Shown here: positions 48,110 through 64,000 of the stretch, in pieces
How positions within the stretch are numbered: the first letter of the stretch is position 1
Layout: each line of letters starts with the position of its first letter
Origin: Streptomyces sp. XD-27
GTDB taxonomy: Bacteria; Actinomycetota; Actinomycetes; Streptomycetales; Streptomycetaceae
DNA length: 64,000 nt
Assembly (NCBI RefSeq): GCF_030553055.1
Contig: NZ_CP130713.1
Span: forward strand, 992,001-1,056,000
Direction of reading: 5' to 3'
Translations under genes and position numbers: made by a program
The notes under the pieces: generated by a model
What the model was told of the DNA's origin: nothing
What the model saw: only the letters and a program-made list of their open reading frames with translations
Databases searched by the model: none

Positions 48110-49477
48110 GTGGAATCCATCAAGTACCAGCTCAGCGACGTCCGCATCCCCACGTCCTGGTACAACATCGCCGCTGACCTGCCCGGCCTCGCTCCGCCGC
48201 TGCACCCGGCGACCGGCGCCCCGGCCTCGGTCGGCGACCTGACCGGCATCATGCCCAAGGAACTGGCGGAACAGGAGCTGTCCACGACGCGTGAGATCGA
48301 GATCCCGGACCCGGTCCGGCAGGTCTACGCGCAGTGGCGGCCGTCCCCGCTGTTCCGCGCCCGCCGTCTGGAGAAGGCGCTGGGCACGCCGGCGCGGATC
48401 TACTACAAGTACGAGGGCGTCAGCCCGGCGGGCAGCCACAAGCCCAACACCGCCTTCCCGCAGGCCTTCTACAACAAGCAGGCGGGCATCAGACGGCTGA
48501 CGACGGAGACCGGCGCCGGGCAGTGGGGATCGTCGCTGGCGCTGGCGGGCGCGCTCTTCGGCCTCGAGGTCCAGGTGCACATGGTGCGGGTCAGCTACCA
48601 CCAGAAACCGCACCGGCGTGCCCTGATGCACGCCTACGGCGCCACCTGTCTGCCCAGCCCCTCCCGTGAGACGGACGTCGGCCGCCGGATCCTCGACCAG
48701 GATCCGGACTGCCCCGGCAGCCTGGGGATCGCCACCTCCGAGGCGCTGGAACTGGCCATGAACGACCCGCACACCAACTACGCCGGCGGCAGCGTGCTCA
48801 ACAACGTCGTCCTGCACCAGACGGTGATCGGGCAGGAGGCCATGGCACAGCTGGACATGGCCGAGGACTACCCGGACCTGATCGTGGGCTGCGCCGGCGG
48901 CGGCAGCAACCTCGGTGGGCTGGCCTTCCCCTTCCTCGGCGCACGGCTGCGCGGCGGGGACGGCGTCCAGGTCGTCGCGGCGGAACCGGCGGCCTGCCCC
49001 ACGCTGACCCGCGGCCGGGTCGCCTACGACTTCGGGGACACCGCGGGGCTCACGCCGCTGCTGCGCATGCACACCCTCGGGCACTCCTTCATCCCGCCCT
49101 CGATCCACGCCGGGGGCCTGCGCTACCACGGGATCTCACCGCTGGTCAGCCATGCCGTGACGGAGGGGCTGATCGAAGCGCGGGCCGTGCCGCAGACCCG
49201 CTGCTTCGAGGCCGGACTGGTCTTCGCCCGCAGCGAGGGCATCGTGCCGGCCCCGGAGTCCACGCACGCCGTCCGCGTGGTGATCGACGAAGCGGTGCGC
49301 TGCCGCGAGGAGGGCCGGCCGCGGGTGATCCTGTTCGGGTTGTCGGGGCATGGCCACTTCGACCTGGGCGCGTACGAGAAGCACCTGGCGGGCGAGTTGG
49401 GTGACGAGGGCATGGACCCCGAGGCCGTGGCCCGCTCCCTGGCCGCCTTGCCGGAGCTGCCCGGCGGAGAGGGCTGA
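48110..49477 (+). CDS. trpB: TrpB2-type tryptophan synthase beta-like PLP enzyme
   Basis: 455 residues, length and N-terminus (QLSDVRIPTSWYNIAADLP) of the TrpB2 branch. The PLP lysine lies in PAGSHKPNTAFPQA and the phosphate-binding GCAGGGSNLGG is intact. It would join indole or an analogue to serine. GTG start with GAGAGGAC upstream. TrpB2 enzymes can act without TrpA, though trpA lies in the same operon. Confidence 0.9.
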   Translation: MESIKYQLSDVRIPTSWYNIAADLPGLAPPLHPATGAPASVGDLTGIMPKELAEQELSTTREIEIPDPVRQVYAQWRPSPLFRARRLEKALGTPARIYYKYEGVSPAGSHKPNTAFPQAFYNKQAGIRRLTTETGAGQWGSSLALAGALFGLEVQVHMVRVSYHQKPHRRALMHAYGATCLPSPSRETDVGRRILDQDPDCPGSLGIATSEALELAMNDPHTNYAGGSVLNNVVLHQTVIGQEAMAQLDMAEDYPDLIVGCAGGGSNLGGLAFPFLGARLRGGDGVQVVAAEPAACPTLTRGRVAYDFGDTAGLTPLLRMHTLGHSFIPPSIHAGGLRYHGISPLVSHAVTEGLIEARAVPQTRCFEAGLVFARSEGIVPAPESTHAVRVVIDEAVRCREEGRPRVILFGLSGHGHFDLGAYEKHLAGELGDEGMDPEAVARSLAALPELPGGEG

Positions 49478-49483
49478 GGCGCC

Positions 49484-50170
49484 GTGCTGCTGAAGGTGTG
49501 CGGCGTCACCGATGTCCACGAGCTGCGCCGGATGTCCGGCTTCCCCGTCGAGCTGGCCGGGCTGTGGCACGGCGTGCCCGGCGGGCGGCGGGAGCTGTCC
49601 CTGTCCCGGCTCGTCCGACTGGCCCGCTGCGCCCGGCAGGTGGCCGTCGAACCGGTGCTGGTCACGCTCCTGGACGACCCGGAGCGGCTGCGGGAAGTGG
49701 TCGCGGCGTCGGGGGTGCGCTGGGTCCAGTTGCACGGCTACCCGGCGCCCGCCCGGGTGCGGCGGATCAGAGCGGCGCTGCCGGACGTCACGCTGGTCAA
49801 GGTGCTGCACGCGCGAGGCGGTCAGGTCGTGGAGGAGCCGCTGGCGGACGCGTACCGGCGCGCGGGGGCCGATCTCTTCCTCTTCGACTCGGTGGCCGAC
49901 GACGGCCGGATCGGCAGTACCGGCATGCCCCTGGACCCCACAGCGCCGATCCGTGTACTGGAGCGGACCGACCTGCCGTTCCTGCTGGCCGGCGGCCTCG
50001 GCCACACCGGCGCCGACCGGTACGACGGCCTGCTGCGGCACCGCGGCTTCCGGGGCATCGACGTGGACAGCGCGCTGCGCGGCGACGACGGGTCCCTCAG
50101 GCTGCGGCGGGTCGACGCGATCAGGGCGGCGTGGCGGGAGCGGCGCGCGGCGGTGGAGTGCGCGCCATGA
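49484..50170 (+). CDS. trpF: phosphoribosylanthranilate isomerase-like
   Basis: 228 residues, TIM barrel. The start MLLKVCGVTD holds the catalytic Cys (KxCG) and FLFDSVADDG the catalytic Asp. PLDPTAPIRV and LLAGGLGHTGADR are variants of the phosphate-binding end. The GTG start lies 6 bp after trpB. It overlaps trpC by 4 bp. Confidence 0.88.
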   Translation: MLLKVCGVTDVHELRRMSGFPVELAGLWHGVPGGRRELSLSRLVRLARCARQVAVEPVLVTLLDDPERLREVVAASGVRWVQLHGYPAPARVRRIRAALPDVTLVKVLHARGGQVVEEPLADAYRRAGADLFLFDSVADDGRIGSTGMPLDPTAPIRVLERTDLPFLLAGGLGHTGADRYDGLLRHRGFRGIDVDSALRGDDGSLRLRRVDAIRAAWRERRAAVECAP

Positions 50171-50877
50171 CCTCCACCACCGGTACGTCGTTCGCCACCG
50201 CCCTGCTGACCGCCCGGACGCCGGTCGTGATGGAGCTGAAACGGCGCAGCGCGCAGGGGGCGGACCTGTTCCGGGGCCGGACCCCGGCGGAACTCGCCGC
50301 GCTGTATGAGGAGATGGGCGCCCCCGCGCTGTCGGTGGTGACAGGCAGGTGGTTCGGGGGCGGTCCGGAGCTGCTGGCGGAGGTGGTGGCGGCGACCGGG
50401 CTGCCGGTGCTCGTCAAGGACTTCCTCACCAAGGAGCGCCAGCTCGCCGAGGCCGCCGCACGGGGCGCGTCGGCGGTCCTGCTCACCGCGGGGCTGCTGC
50501 CGCGGACCCTCCTCCCGCGGATGATCGAGTCCTGCCTCGGCCACGGGCTCACGCCGTTCGTGGAAGTGACCGCCGAGCGCGAGCTGGCGAGCCTCGTCCA
50601 CGCGGACCGCTGCGTCGTGGCCGTCAACAACAAGGACATCCGGCAGCGCGAACGGGACGCCGGCGACCTGGGGCGCAGCCGCGCCCTGCTGCCCGCCGTC
50701 CTGGCGACGGGCACCCCCGTGCCGGTCAGCGCCAGCGGCATCCGCACCCCGGCCGAGGCCGCAGGGCTGCTGGCGGCGGGCTACCGGGCACTCCTGGTGG
50801 GCACCGGTCTGCTGCTCCAGGACGACCTCCGGGCCTGGTTCGCGGACCTGGAGCGGCAACGGGAGCGGATCCGGTGA
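50167..50877 (+). CDS. trpC: indole-3-glycerol phosphate synthase-like
   Basis: 236 residues. VVMELKRRSAQG, VLVKDFLTKERQLAEAAARG, FVEVTAERELA, VAVNNKDIRQ and SASGIRTPAEA line up with the TrpC barrel strands. The catalytic Lys and Glu positions are kept, while the first motif (normally EVKKASPS) is altered. Overlaps trpF (ATGA) and the UbiD gene (GTGA). Altered motifs are consistent with a non-standard substrate but do not prove it. Confidence 0.87.
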   Translation: MTSTTGTSFATALLTARTPVVMELKRRSAQGADLFRGRTPAELAALYEEMGAPALSVVTGRWFGGGPELLAEVVAATGLPVLVKDFLTKERQLAEAAARGASAVLLTAGLLPRTLLPRMIESCLGHGLTPFVEVTAERELASLVHADRCVVAVNNKDIRQRERDAGDLGRSRALLPAVLATGTPVPVSASGIRTPAEAAGLLAAGYRALLVGTGLLLQDDLRAWFADLERQRERIR

Positions 50878-52364
50878 CCGGCGCGACGGCGCCGCCGCCG
50901 GCCCTGTCGCTGCGGGCCGCCCTCGCCGAGCTGCGCGCCGGGCCGCCGGGCGCGGTAGTGGAGCACGACGAGCCGGCGGACCGCACGCGGGTGGCCGACC
51001 ACTTCGCCCGCGCCTACGCGGGCGTGCCCGCCCGCGGCGTCTCGCGCCCCGAGCCCGCGGTGCTCTACACGGCGGTGCCCGGCGGCCCGGTGCTGCTCGG
51101 CCTGTACGGGGACGAGGAGCGGCTGCGCCGCTGGCTGCCCGGGCTGCCGGAGCGCGCCGCCCCCGAGACCGCGGCGCGCCTGGTCGCCGAGGCCGTCCGC
51201 CCGAACGCGGCGCCCGTCGCCGTGTCGCGCCCGCCCTGCCAGGAGCACCGGACCACAGGAGCGCGGGTCGACCTGTCCGGGCTTCCGGTGCCGGTCCTCA
51301 CCCCGCGGGACGCGGGCCCGTACCTCACCGCCGCGCTGGTGCGCGCGGAGGACCCGGCGACGGGCCGTACCGCGCTGTCGGCGCACCGGATGCTGGTGGT
51401 GGGCCGCGACCGGCTCACCGTGTGGATGGTGCCCGGCCGGCAGGTGAAGGCCCTGTACGAGCAGGCGGTGCGGGAGGGCCGGCCGCTGCCGGTCACCGTG
51501 AACATCGGGGTGCCGCCCGCGGCCATGGTGGCGTCCGCGCTGAACACCCGGTTCCTGCCGGACGGGCTGGACAAGCTCGCCGTCGCCGGGGCACTGGCCG
51601 GGCGGCCGCTGGCAGTGGCGCCCGCGCTCACCCAGCCGGTGTCCGCCCTGGCGGAGGCCGAGATCGTGCTGGAGGGGTACCTCGACGGCTCCGTCGCGGA
51701 CGAGGCCCTGCCCGGGGCCGAACCGCGCGGCTCGCTGCCGGAGTTCCTCGGCTTCGACGGAGGGGCCAGGCCCGGGCTGCCGGTGCTGACCGTCACCGCC
51801 GTGACCCATCGGTCCGATCCGGTCTTCCAGGCCGTCATCGGGCCGGGCCGCGAGCAGTCGGCCGTCCTCGGCGCGGCGGGCGCGCTCTCCGCGGCGCTGT
51901 CGCTGCGCCCGGTGCTGCCGCGGGCCGAGGGGGTGCGGGTGCGGCGGCTGCACTTCGCCGCGGCGGGCGGCGGCATGCTGCTGCTGGCGGTCGCCGTGCG
52001 CAAGGAGTCGGCGGCCGCGGACGGCGGGCTCGCGGTGCTCGCCCGGGAGCTGCTGGAGCGTCACCCGTTCGTGAAGCTGGTGGTCTTCACGGACGACGAC
52101 GTCGACGTCGGGTGCGCCGAGGACCTGCTGTGGGCGCTGGTGACCCGGTCGAACCTGGGCGCCGACGCCACGGCCTGGCCGCGGTTGCCCCCGGTGCCCA
52201 TGGACCCGTCGCAGACGCCCGACTGGGCCGCGGTCCGGCACGGCGCGGAGCGGCCTCCGGGCCGGGTCTCCGTGGACGCCACGACGCCGTATGCGCTGCG
52301 CTCCCGCACCGCCCGCAGCTTCCGCCCTGAGGCGGGGCTGGCCGCTACCGGCCATTGCCGGTAG
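50874..52364 (+). CDS. UbiD-family prenyl-FMN-dependent decarboxylase
   Basis: 496 residues with the UbiD pattern: AHRMLVVGRDRLTVWMV, VNIGVPPAAMVAS, AEAEIVLEGYLDG, LPEFLGFDGG and LVVFTDDDVDVGC. UbiD enzymes decarboxylate (or carboxylate) aromatic and acrylic acids with prenylated FMN made by a UbiX-type partner, which is not in this window. GTG start overlaps trpC. It probably processes an aromatic acid intermediate of the pathway. The tail after residue 440 is less conserved. Confidence 0.85.
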   Translation: MTGATAPPPALSLRAALAELRAGPPGAVVEHDEPADRTRVADHFARAYAGVPARGVSRPEPAVLYTAVPGGPVLLGLYGDEERLRRWLPGLPERAAPETAARLVAEAVRPNAAPVAVSRPPCQEHRTTGARVDLSGLPVPVLTPRDAGPYLTAALVRAEDPATGRTALSAHRMLVVGRDRLTVWMVPGRQVKALYEQAVREGRPLPVTVNIGVPPAAMVASALNTRFLPDGLDKLAVAGALAGRPLAVAPALTQPVSALAEAEIVLEGYLDGSVADEALPGAEPRGSLPEFLGFDGGARPGLPVLTVTAVTHRSDPVFQAVIGPGREQSAVLGAAGALSAALSLRPVLPRAEGVRVRRLHFAAAGGGMLLLAVAVRKESAAADGGLAVLARELLERHPFVKLVVFTDDDVDVGCAEDLLWALVTRSNLGADATAWPRLPPVPMDPSQTPDWAAVRHGAERPPGRVSVDATTPYALRSRTARSFRPEAGLAATGHCR

Positions 52365-52443
52365 CGGGCACCGCCGCGGCCGCTGTGCCGCCGCACCACC
52401 GTAGTTGGATGACGTCACTCACAGGCTCTGGAAGGGCATTGAG

Positions 52444-61481
<9,038 letters not shown>

Positions 61482-61536
61482 CGGCCGCCGTACGCCCGCC
61501 CTGTATCCATCCCATCCACCAGAAGGGCCGCCCCCG

Positions 61537-61758
61537 ATGCAGACCAACCCGTTCGAGGACCCGGAGACCCGCTATCTCGCGCTCGTGAACGACGACGGCC
61601 AGTTCTCGCTGTGGCCGGTGGCGCTGGAGACCCCCGCGGGGTGGCGGACCGCGTTCGGACCCGGCACGCGGGAGTCCGCGCTCGACCACATCGAGTCCCA
61701 CTGGACCGACATGCGCCCGGCCGGCCTGGCCGGGGCCGCCGGCACCGCGGGCTCCTGA
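61537..61758 (+). CDS. MbtH-like NRPS partner
   Basis: 73 residues. NDDGQFSLWPVALETPAGW and SHWTDMRPAGL are the MbtH family blocks. MbtH proteins bind and activate adenylation domains. It follows the NRPS by 55 bp, so it most likely serves that enzyme. Confidence 0.95.
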   Translation: MQTNPFEDPETRYLALVNDDGQFSLWPVALETPAGWRTAFGPGTRESALDHIESHWTDMRPAGLAGAAGTAGS

Positions 61759-61767
61759 GGGGTGCCC

Positions 61768-63234
61768 ATGTCGCAACTGGAGGCTTTGCGCACCCGGATG
61801 CGCACCCCGTGGTGCGCGCTGTTCGCGGTCTGCTTCGCGCAGGCCGTGGTGCTGCTCGACACCACGGCGGTCAACGTCGCGGTACCCGCGATCACCACCG
61901 GCCTGGACACGGGGCTGACCCAGGTGCTGTGGGTGATCAACGCGTATCTGCTCTCCTTCGCCGTGCTGCTGGTCACCGGCGGGCGGCTGGGCGACCTCTT
62001 CGGGTCGCGCCGCGTCTTCCTGATCGGTCTGCTGGTCTTCACCCTGGCCTCGGCCGCGTGCGGACTCGCGCAGGACCCCGGCCAGGCCATCGCCGCGCGG
62101 GTGCTGCAGGGGATCGGCGGCGCCCTGCTCACCCCCCAGACCCTGGTGATCATCAATCAGATCTTCCCCGCCGACCGGCGTGGCGCCGCGCTCGGCGTCT
62201 GGGGCTCCTTCGCCGGGATCGTGGCCGCCGCCGGACCCACCGTCGGCGGCCTGCTGGTGGCCTCCCTCGGCTGGCGCTGGATCTTCTACATCAACATCCC
62301 CATCGGCATCGTCGGTGGCGCGCTCGTGCTGCTCTCCGTCCCTCGGCTGCCGAGCCGGAGCAGGCCCCGGATCGACATCGCGGGCTCGGCGCTGCTCAGC
62401 GTCGCCATGCTCTTCGTCGTCTACGGGCTCCTGGAGGGCGAATCCCGCAACTGGGGCGAGGTCTGGGGGCCGGTCACCGTGCCCGTCCTGATCGCCGCGG
62501 GTCTGCTGGTGCTCGGCCTGTTCTTCCTCCTCGAGCGCGGACGGCAGCACCGCGACCCGCTCGTGCCGTTCGCCGTCCTGCGCAACCGCGACTTCACCCT
62601 CATGTCCGCGGTGGTCTGCGTCCTGCCGTGCGGACTCGGCGGCATGCTGCTGCTCACCGGGCTGTATCTGCAGGACGTCCAGGGCCTGTCGGCCTTCCGG
62701 GCGGGCCTGGTGATCGCGGTGGCCCCGCTCGTGTCGGTCTTCATCGCGCCGTACTCGGGACGGCTCACCGACCGCTTCGGCGGCAAGTACGTGATGATCA
62801 CCGGTCTGCTCGCCTTCTCCGGGGGAATCGCGCTCATCGCCGCGCTGATCAGAGCGGAGTCCGGACCGGAGGCCACGGTCCCAGGGCTGCTGCTCGTCGG
62901 CGTCGGCATGGGCGTCGCCTTCGCCCCGGCGAGTGTCGTCGCCTTCAAGGACATCGACCCGGAGATGGCCGGAGCGGCGTCCGGACTGTTCAACACCACC
63001 CGGCTCTGCGGCAGTCTGCTCGGCAGCGCCGCCGTCGGAGCCCTGCTGCAGGCGCAGTTGGCCCGCACCGACATGACCACCGCCATCCGGGTGACCTATC
63101 TGCTGCCGGTCGCGATCATGCTGGTCGGCGCCGCCGCCACCCTCGCCGTACGGGGGCAGCCGACCGCCCCGCCGAAGGACGCCACGGGCCCCCTGCCCGG
63201 CCGGGAGCCGCAGTCGGAGGCGGCCGGCGGCTGA
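61768..63234 (+). CDS. MFS multidrug-type exporter (DHA2/EmrB-like)
   Basis: 488 residues with about 14 hydrophobic segments. LLDTTAVNVAVPAI, GGRLGDLFGSRR and RVLQGIGGALLTPQ are characteristic of DHA2 drug:proton antiporters. Inner membrane; probable export of, or self-resistance to, the cluster product. GAGGGG precedes the ATG at 61768; a GTG 6 bp upstream is less likely. Confidence 0.93.
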   Translation: MSQLEALRTRMRTPWCALFAVCFAQAVVLLDTTAVNVAVPAITTGLDTGLTQVLWVINAYLLSFAVLLVTGGRLGDLFGSRRVFLIGLLVFTLASAACGLAQDPGQAIAARVLQGIGGALLTPQTLVIINQIFPADRRGAALGVWGSFAGIVAAAGPTVGGLLVASLGWRWIFYINIPIGIVGGALVLLSVPRLPSRSRPRIDIAGSALLSVAMLFVVYGLLEGESRNWGEVWGPVTVPVLIAAGLLVLGLFFLLERGRQHRDPLVPFAVLRNRDFTLMSAVVCVLPCGLGGMLLLTGLYLQDVQGLSAFRAGLVIAVAPLVSVFIAPYSGRLTDRFGGKYVMITGLLAFSGGIALIAALIRAESGPEATVPGLLLVGVGMGVAFAPASVVAFKDIDPEMAGAASGLFNTTRLCGSLLGSAAVGALLQAQLARTDMTTAIRVTYLLPVAIMLVGAAATLAVRGQPTAPPKDATGPLPGREPQSEAAGG

Positions 63235-63290
63235 CGACCCGGCGGCCACACCCACCAGGAACGCTTCAGCACCCCATGGAGGGGCATCCG

Positions 63291-64000
63291 ATGGACTTCA
63301 GTCTCTTCTACTTCGCGGCCGGGCAGGCGACCGGCACCGACGGCTACCGCCTGCTGCTGGACGGCGCGAGATTCGCCGACCGGAACGGGTTCAGCGCCGT
63401 GTGGACGCCGGAACGGCACTTCCACGAGTTCGGCGGCCCGTACCCCAATCCGGCCGTGACCGGCGCCGCCGTGGCCGCGGTCACCGAGCGCGTCGGCATC
63501 CGCGCGGGAAGCGTGGTCGGCCCGCTGCACCACCCCCTGCGGCTTGCGGAGGAGTGGTCGGTCGTGGACAACCTCTCCGGCGGCCGGGTCGGCCTCTCCT
63601 TCGCCTCCGGCTGGCACGCCAGGGACTTCACCCTGCGCCCGGACGCGTACGCCGACCGCCGGCGGATCCTCATGGAGACCATCGAAACCGTCGAGCGGCT
63701 GTGGCAGGGAGACAGCCTGCGGCTGCCCGACGGAGAGCACGCACCGGTCGACGTCCGCACCTTTCCCACCCCTCTCCAGCCCCGCCTTCCGGTCTGGGTC
63801 ACCAGCGCCGGGAGCCCGGAGACCTTCCGGCAGGCAGGCCGGCAGGGGTACGGCCTGCTCACGCATCTCCTCGGGCAGGAGCTGCCCGACCTGGAGAAGA
63901 AGATCGCCGAGTATCGGGCGCATCTTCCGCGGGAGAACACCGCGAACCCGGCGGCGGGCACGGTGACCCTGATGCTGCACACGTTCCTCGGTACGGACCG
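63291..64000 (+). CDS. MupA/Atu3640-type luciferase-like monooxygenase, cut by window edge
   Basis: The first 236 residues of a flavin-dependent luciferase-like monooxygenase: FSAVWTPERHFHEFGGPYPN, SGGRVGLSFASGWHARDF and VWVTSAGSPETFRQAG are typical of the natural-product subclass often placed between NRPS or PKS domains. Here it begins as a separate gene, 56 bp after the exporter, with a purine-rich GGAGGGG 7 nt upstream of the ATG. The gene, and perhaps a longer fusion, continues beyond the window. Confidence 0.88.
   Translation, partial: MDFSLFYFAAGQATGTDGYRLLLDGARFADRNGFSAVWTPERHFHEFGGPYPNPAVTGAAVAAVTERVGIRAGSVVGPLHHPLRLAEEWSVVDNLSGGRVGLSFASGWHARDFTLRPDAYADRRRILMETIETVERLWQGDSLRLPDGEHAPVDVRTFPTPLQPRLPVWVTSAGSPETFRQAGRQGYGLLTHLLGQELPDLEKKIAEYRAHLPRENTANPAAGTVTLMLHTFLGTD

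Overview
The window reads as chromosomal DNA of a high-GC actinomycete, almost certainly Streptomyces. GC at third codon positions is very high, GTG starts are common, TTA codons are rare and clustered, and the gene families (Pgl/BREX-2, SpoIIE-type phosphatases, an ECF41 sigma factor, MocR, MbtH, an NRPS) are typical of the genus. No tRNA, rRNA, CRISPR array or insertion sequence was seen.

Layout. (1) 1-8.6 kb: mixed chromosomal genes. These are a beta-carbonic anhydrase start, an orphan Tat-lipoprotein solute-binding protein with a convincing iron box upstream, a glutamine amidotransferase-like protein, a stand-alone Pol I-type polymerase, a hypothetical protein with an internal tandem repeat, a two-component system and a small secreted protein. 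(2) 8.76-28.7 kb: a complete type 2 BREX (phage growth limitation) locus, pglW-pglX-pglY-pglZ-(DUF3800 on the opposite strand)-brxD-brxHI. (3) 28.8-41.5 kb: two divergent SpoIIE-family phosphatases, an orphan solute-binding lipoprotein, a DUF5519 protein, a carboxymuconolactone decarboxylase/ECF41 sigma operon with its own promoter, two overlapping ATP-grasp genes, a divergent MocR/LysE pair and a LuxR-type regulator. (4) 41.6-64 kb: a biosynthetic cluster. It has a free-standing adenylation enzyme, carrier protein, trpD, trpA, an EctC-like cupin, an acyl-CoA dehydrogenase, a transglutaminase-like protein, a TrpB2-like enzyme, trpF, trpC, a UbiD-type decarboxylase, a three-module NRPS (A-T-C-A-T-C-A-T-TE), MbtH, an MFS exporter and a luciferase-like monooxygenase running off the right edge.

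How they work together. In BREX-2, PglX is the adenine methyltransferase, PglW a kinase, PglY and BrxD ATPases, PglZ an alkaline-phosphatase-fold protein and BrxHI a helicase. All four pgl genes carry TTA codons (seven in pglX), so the system should depend on the bldA tRNA. The NRPS cluster carries every step from anthranilate to tryptophan but no anthranilate synthase. It also has a complete EctC-like active site without EctA or EctB, and an A/PCP/acyl-CoA-dehydrogenase trio of the type that oxidises carrier-bound amino acids. Its regulator has a TTA codon. The combination looks like a pathway to an unusual, possibly tryptophan-like, building block joined to Ser-Gly, with no product I can name.

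Caution. Five reading-frame breaks (one in pglW, two in pglX, one in a SpoIIE phosphatase, one in the NRPS) are all repaired by adding one G or C, mostly in a short G/C run. This is the typical signature of homopolymer undercalling, although the pglX break also resembles the known poly-G phase switch of this gene.
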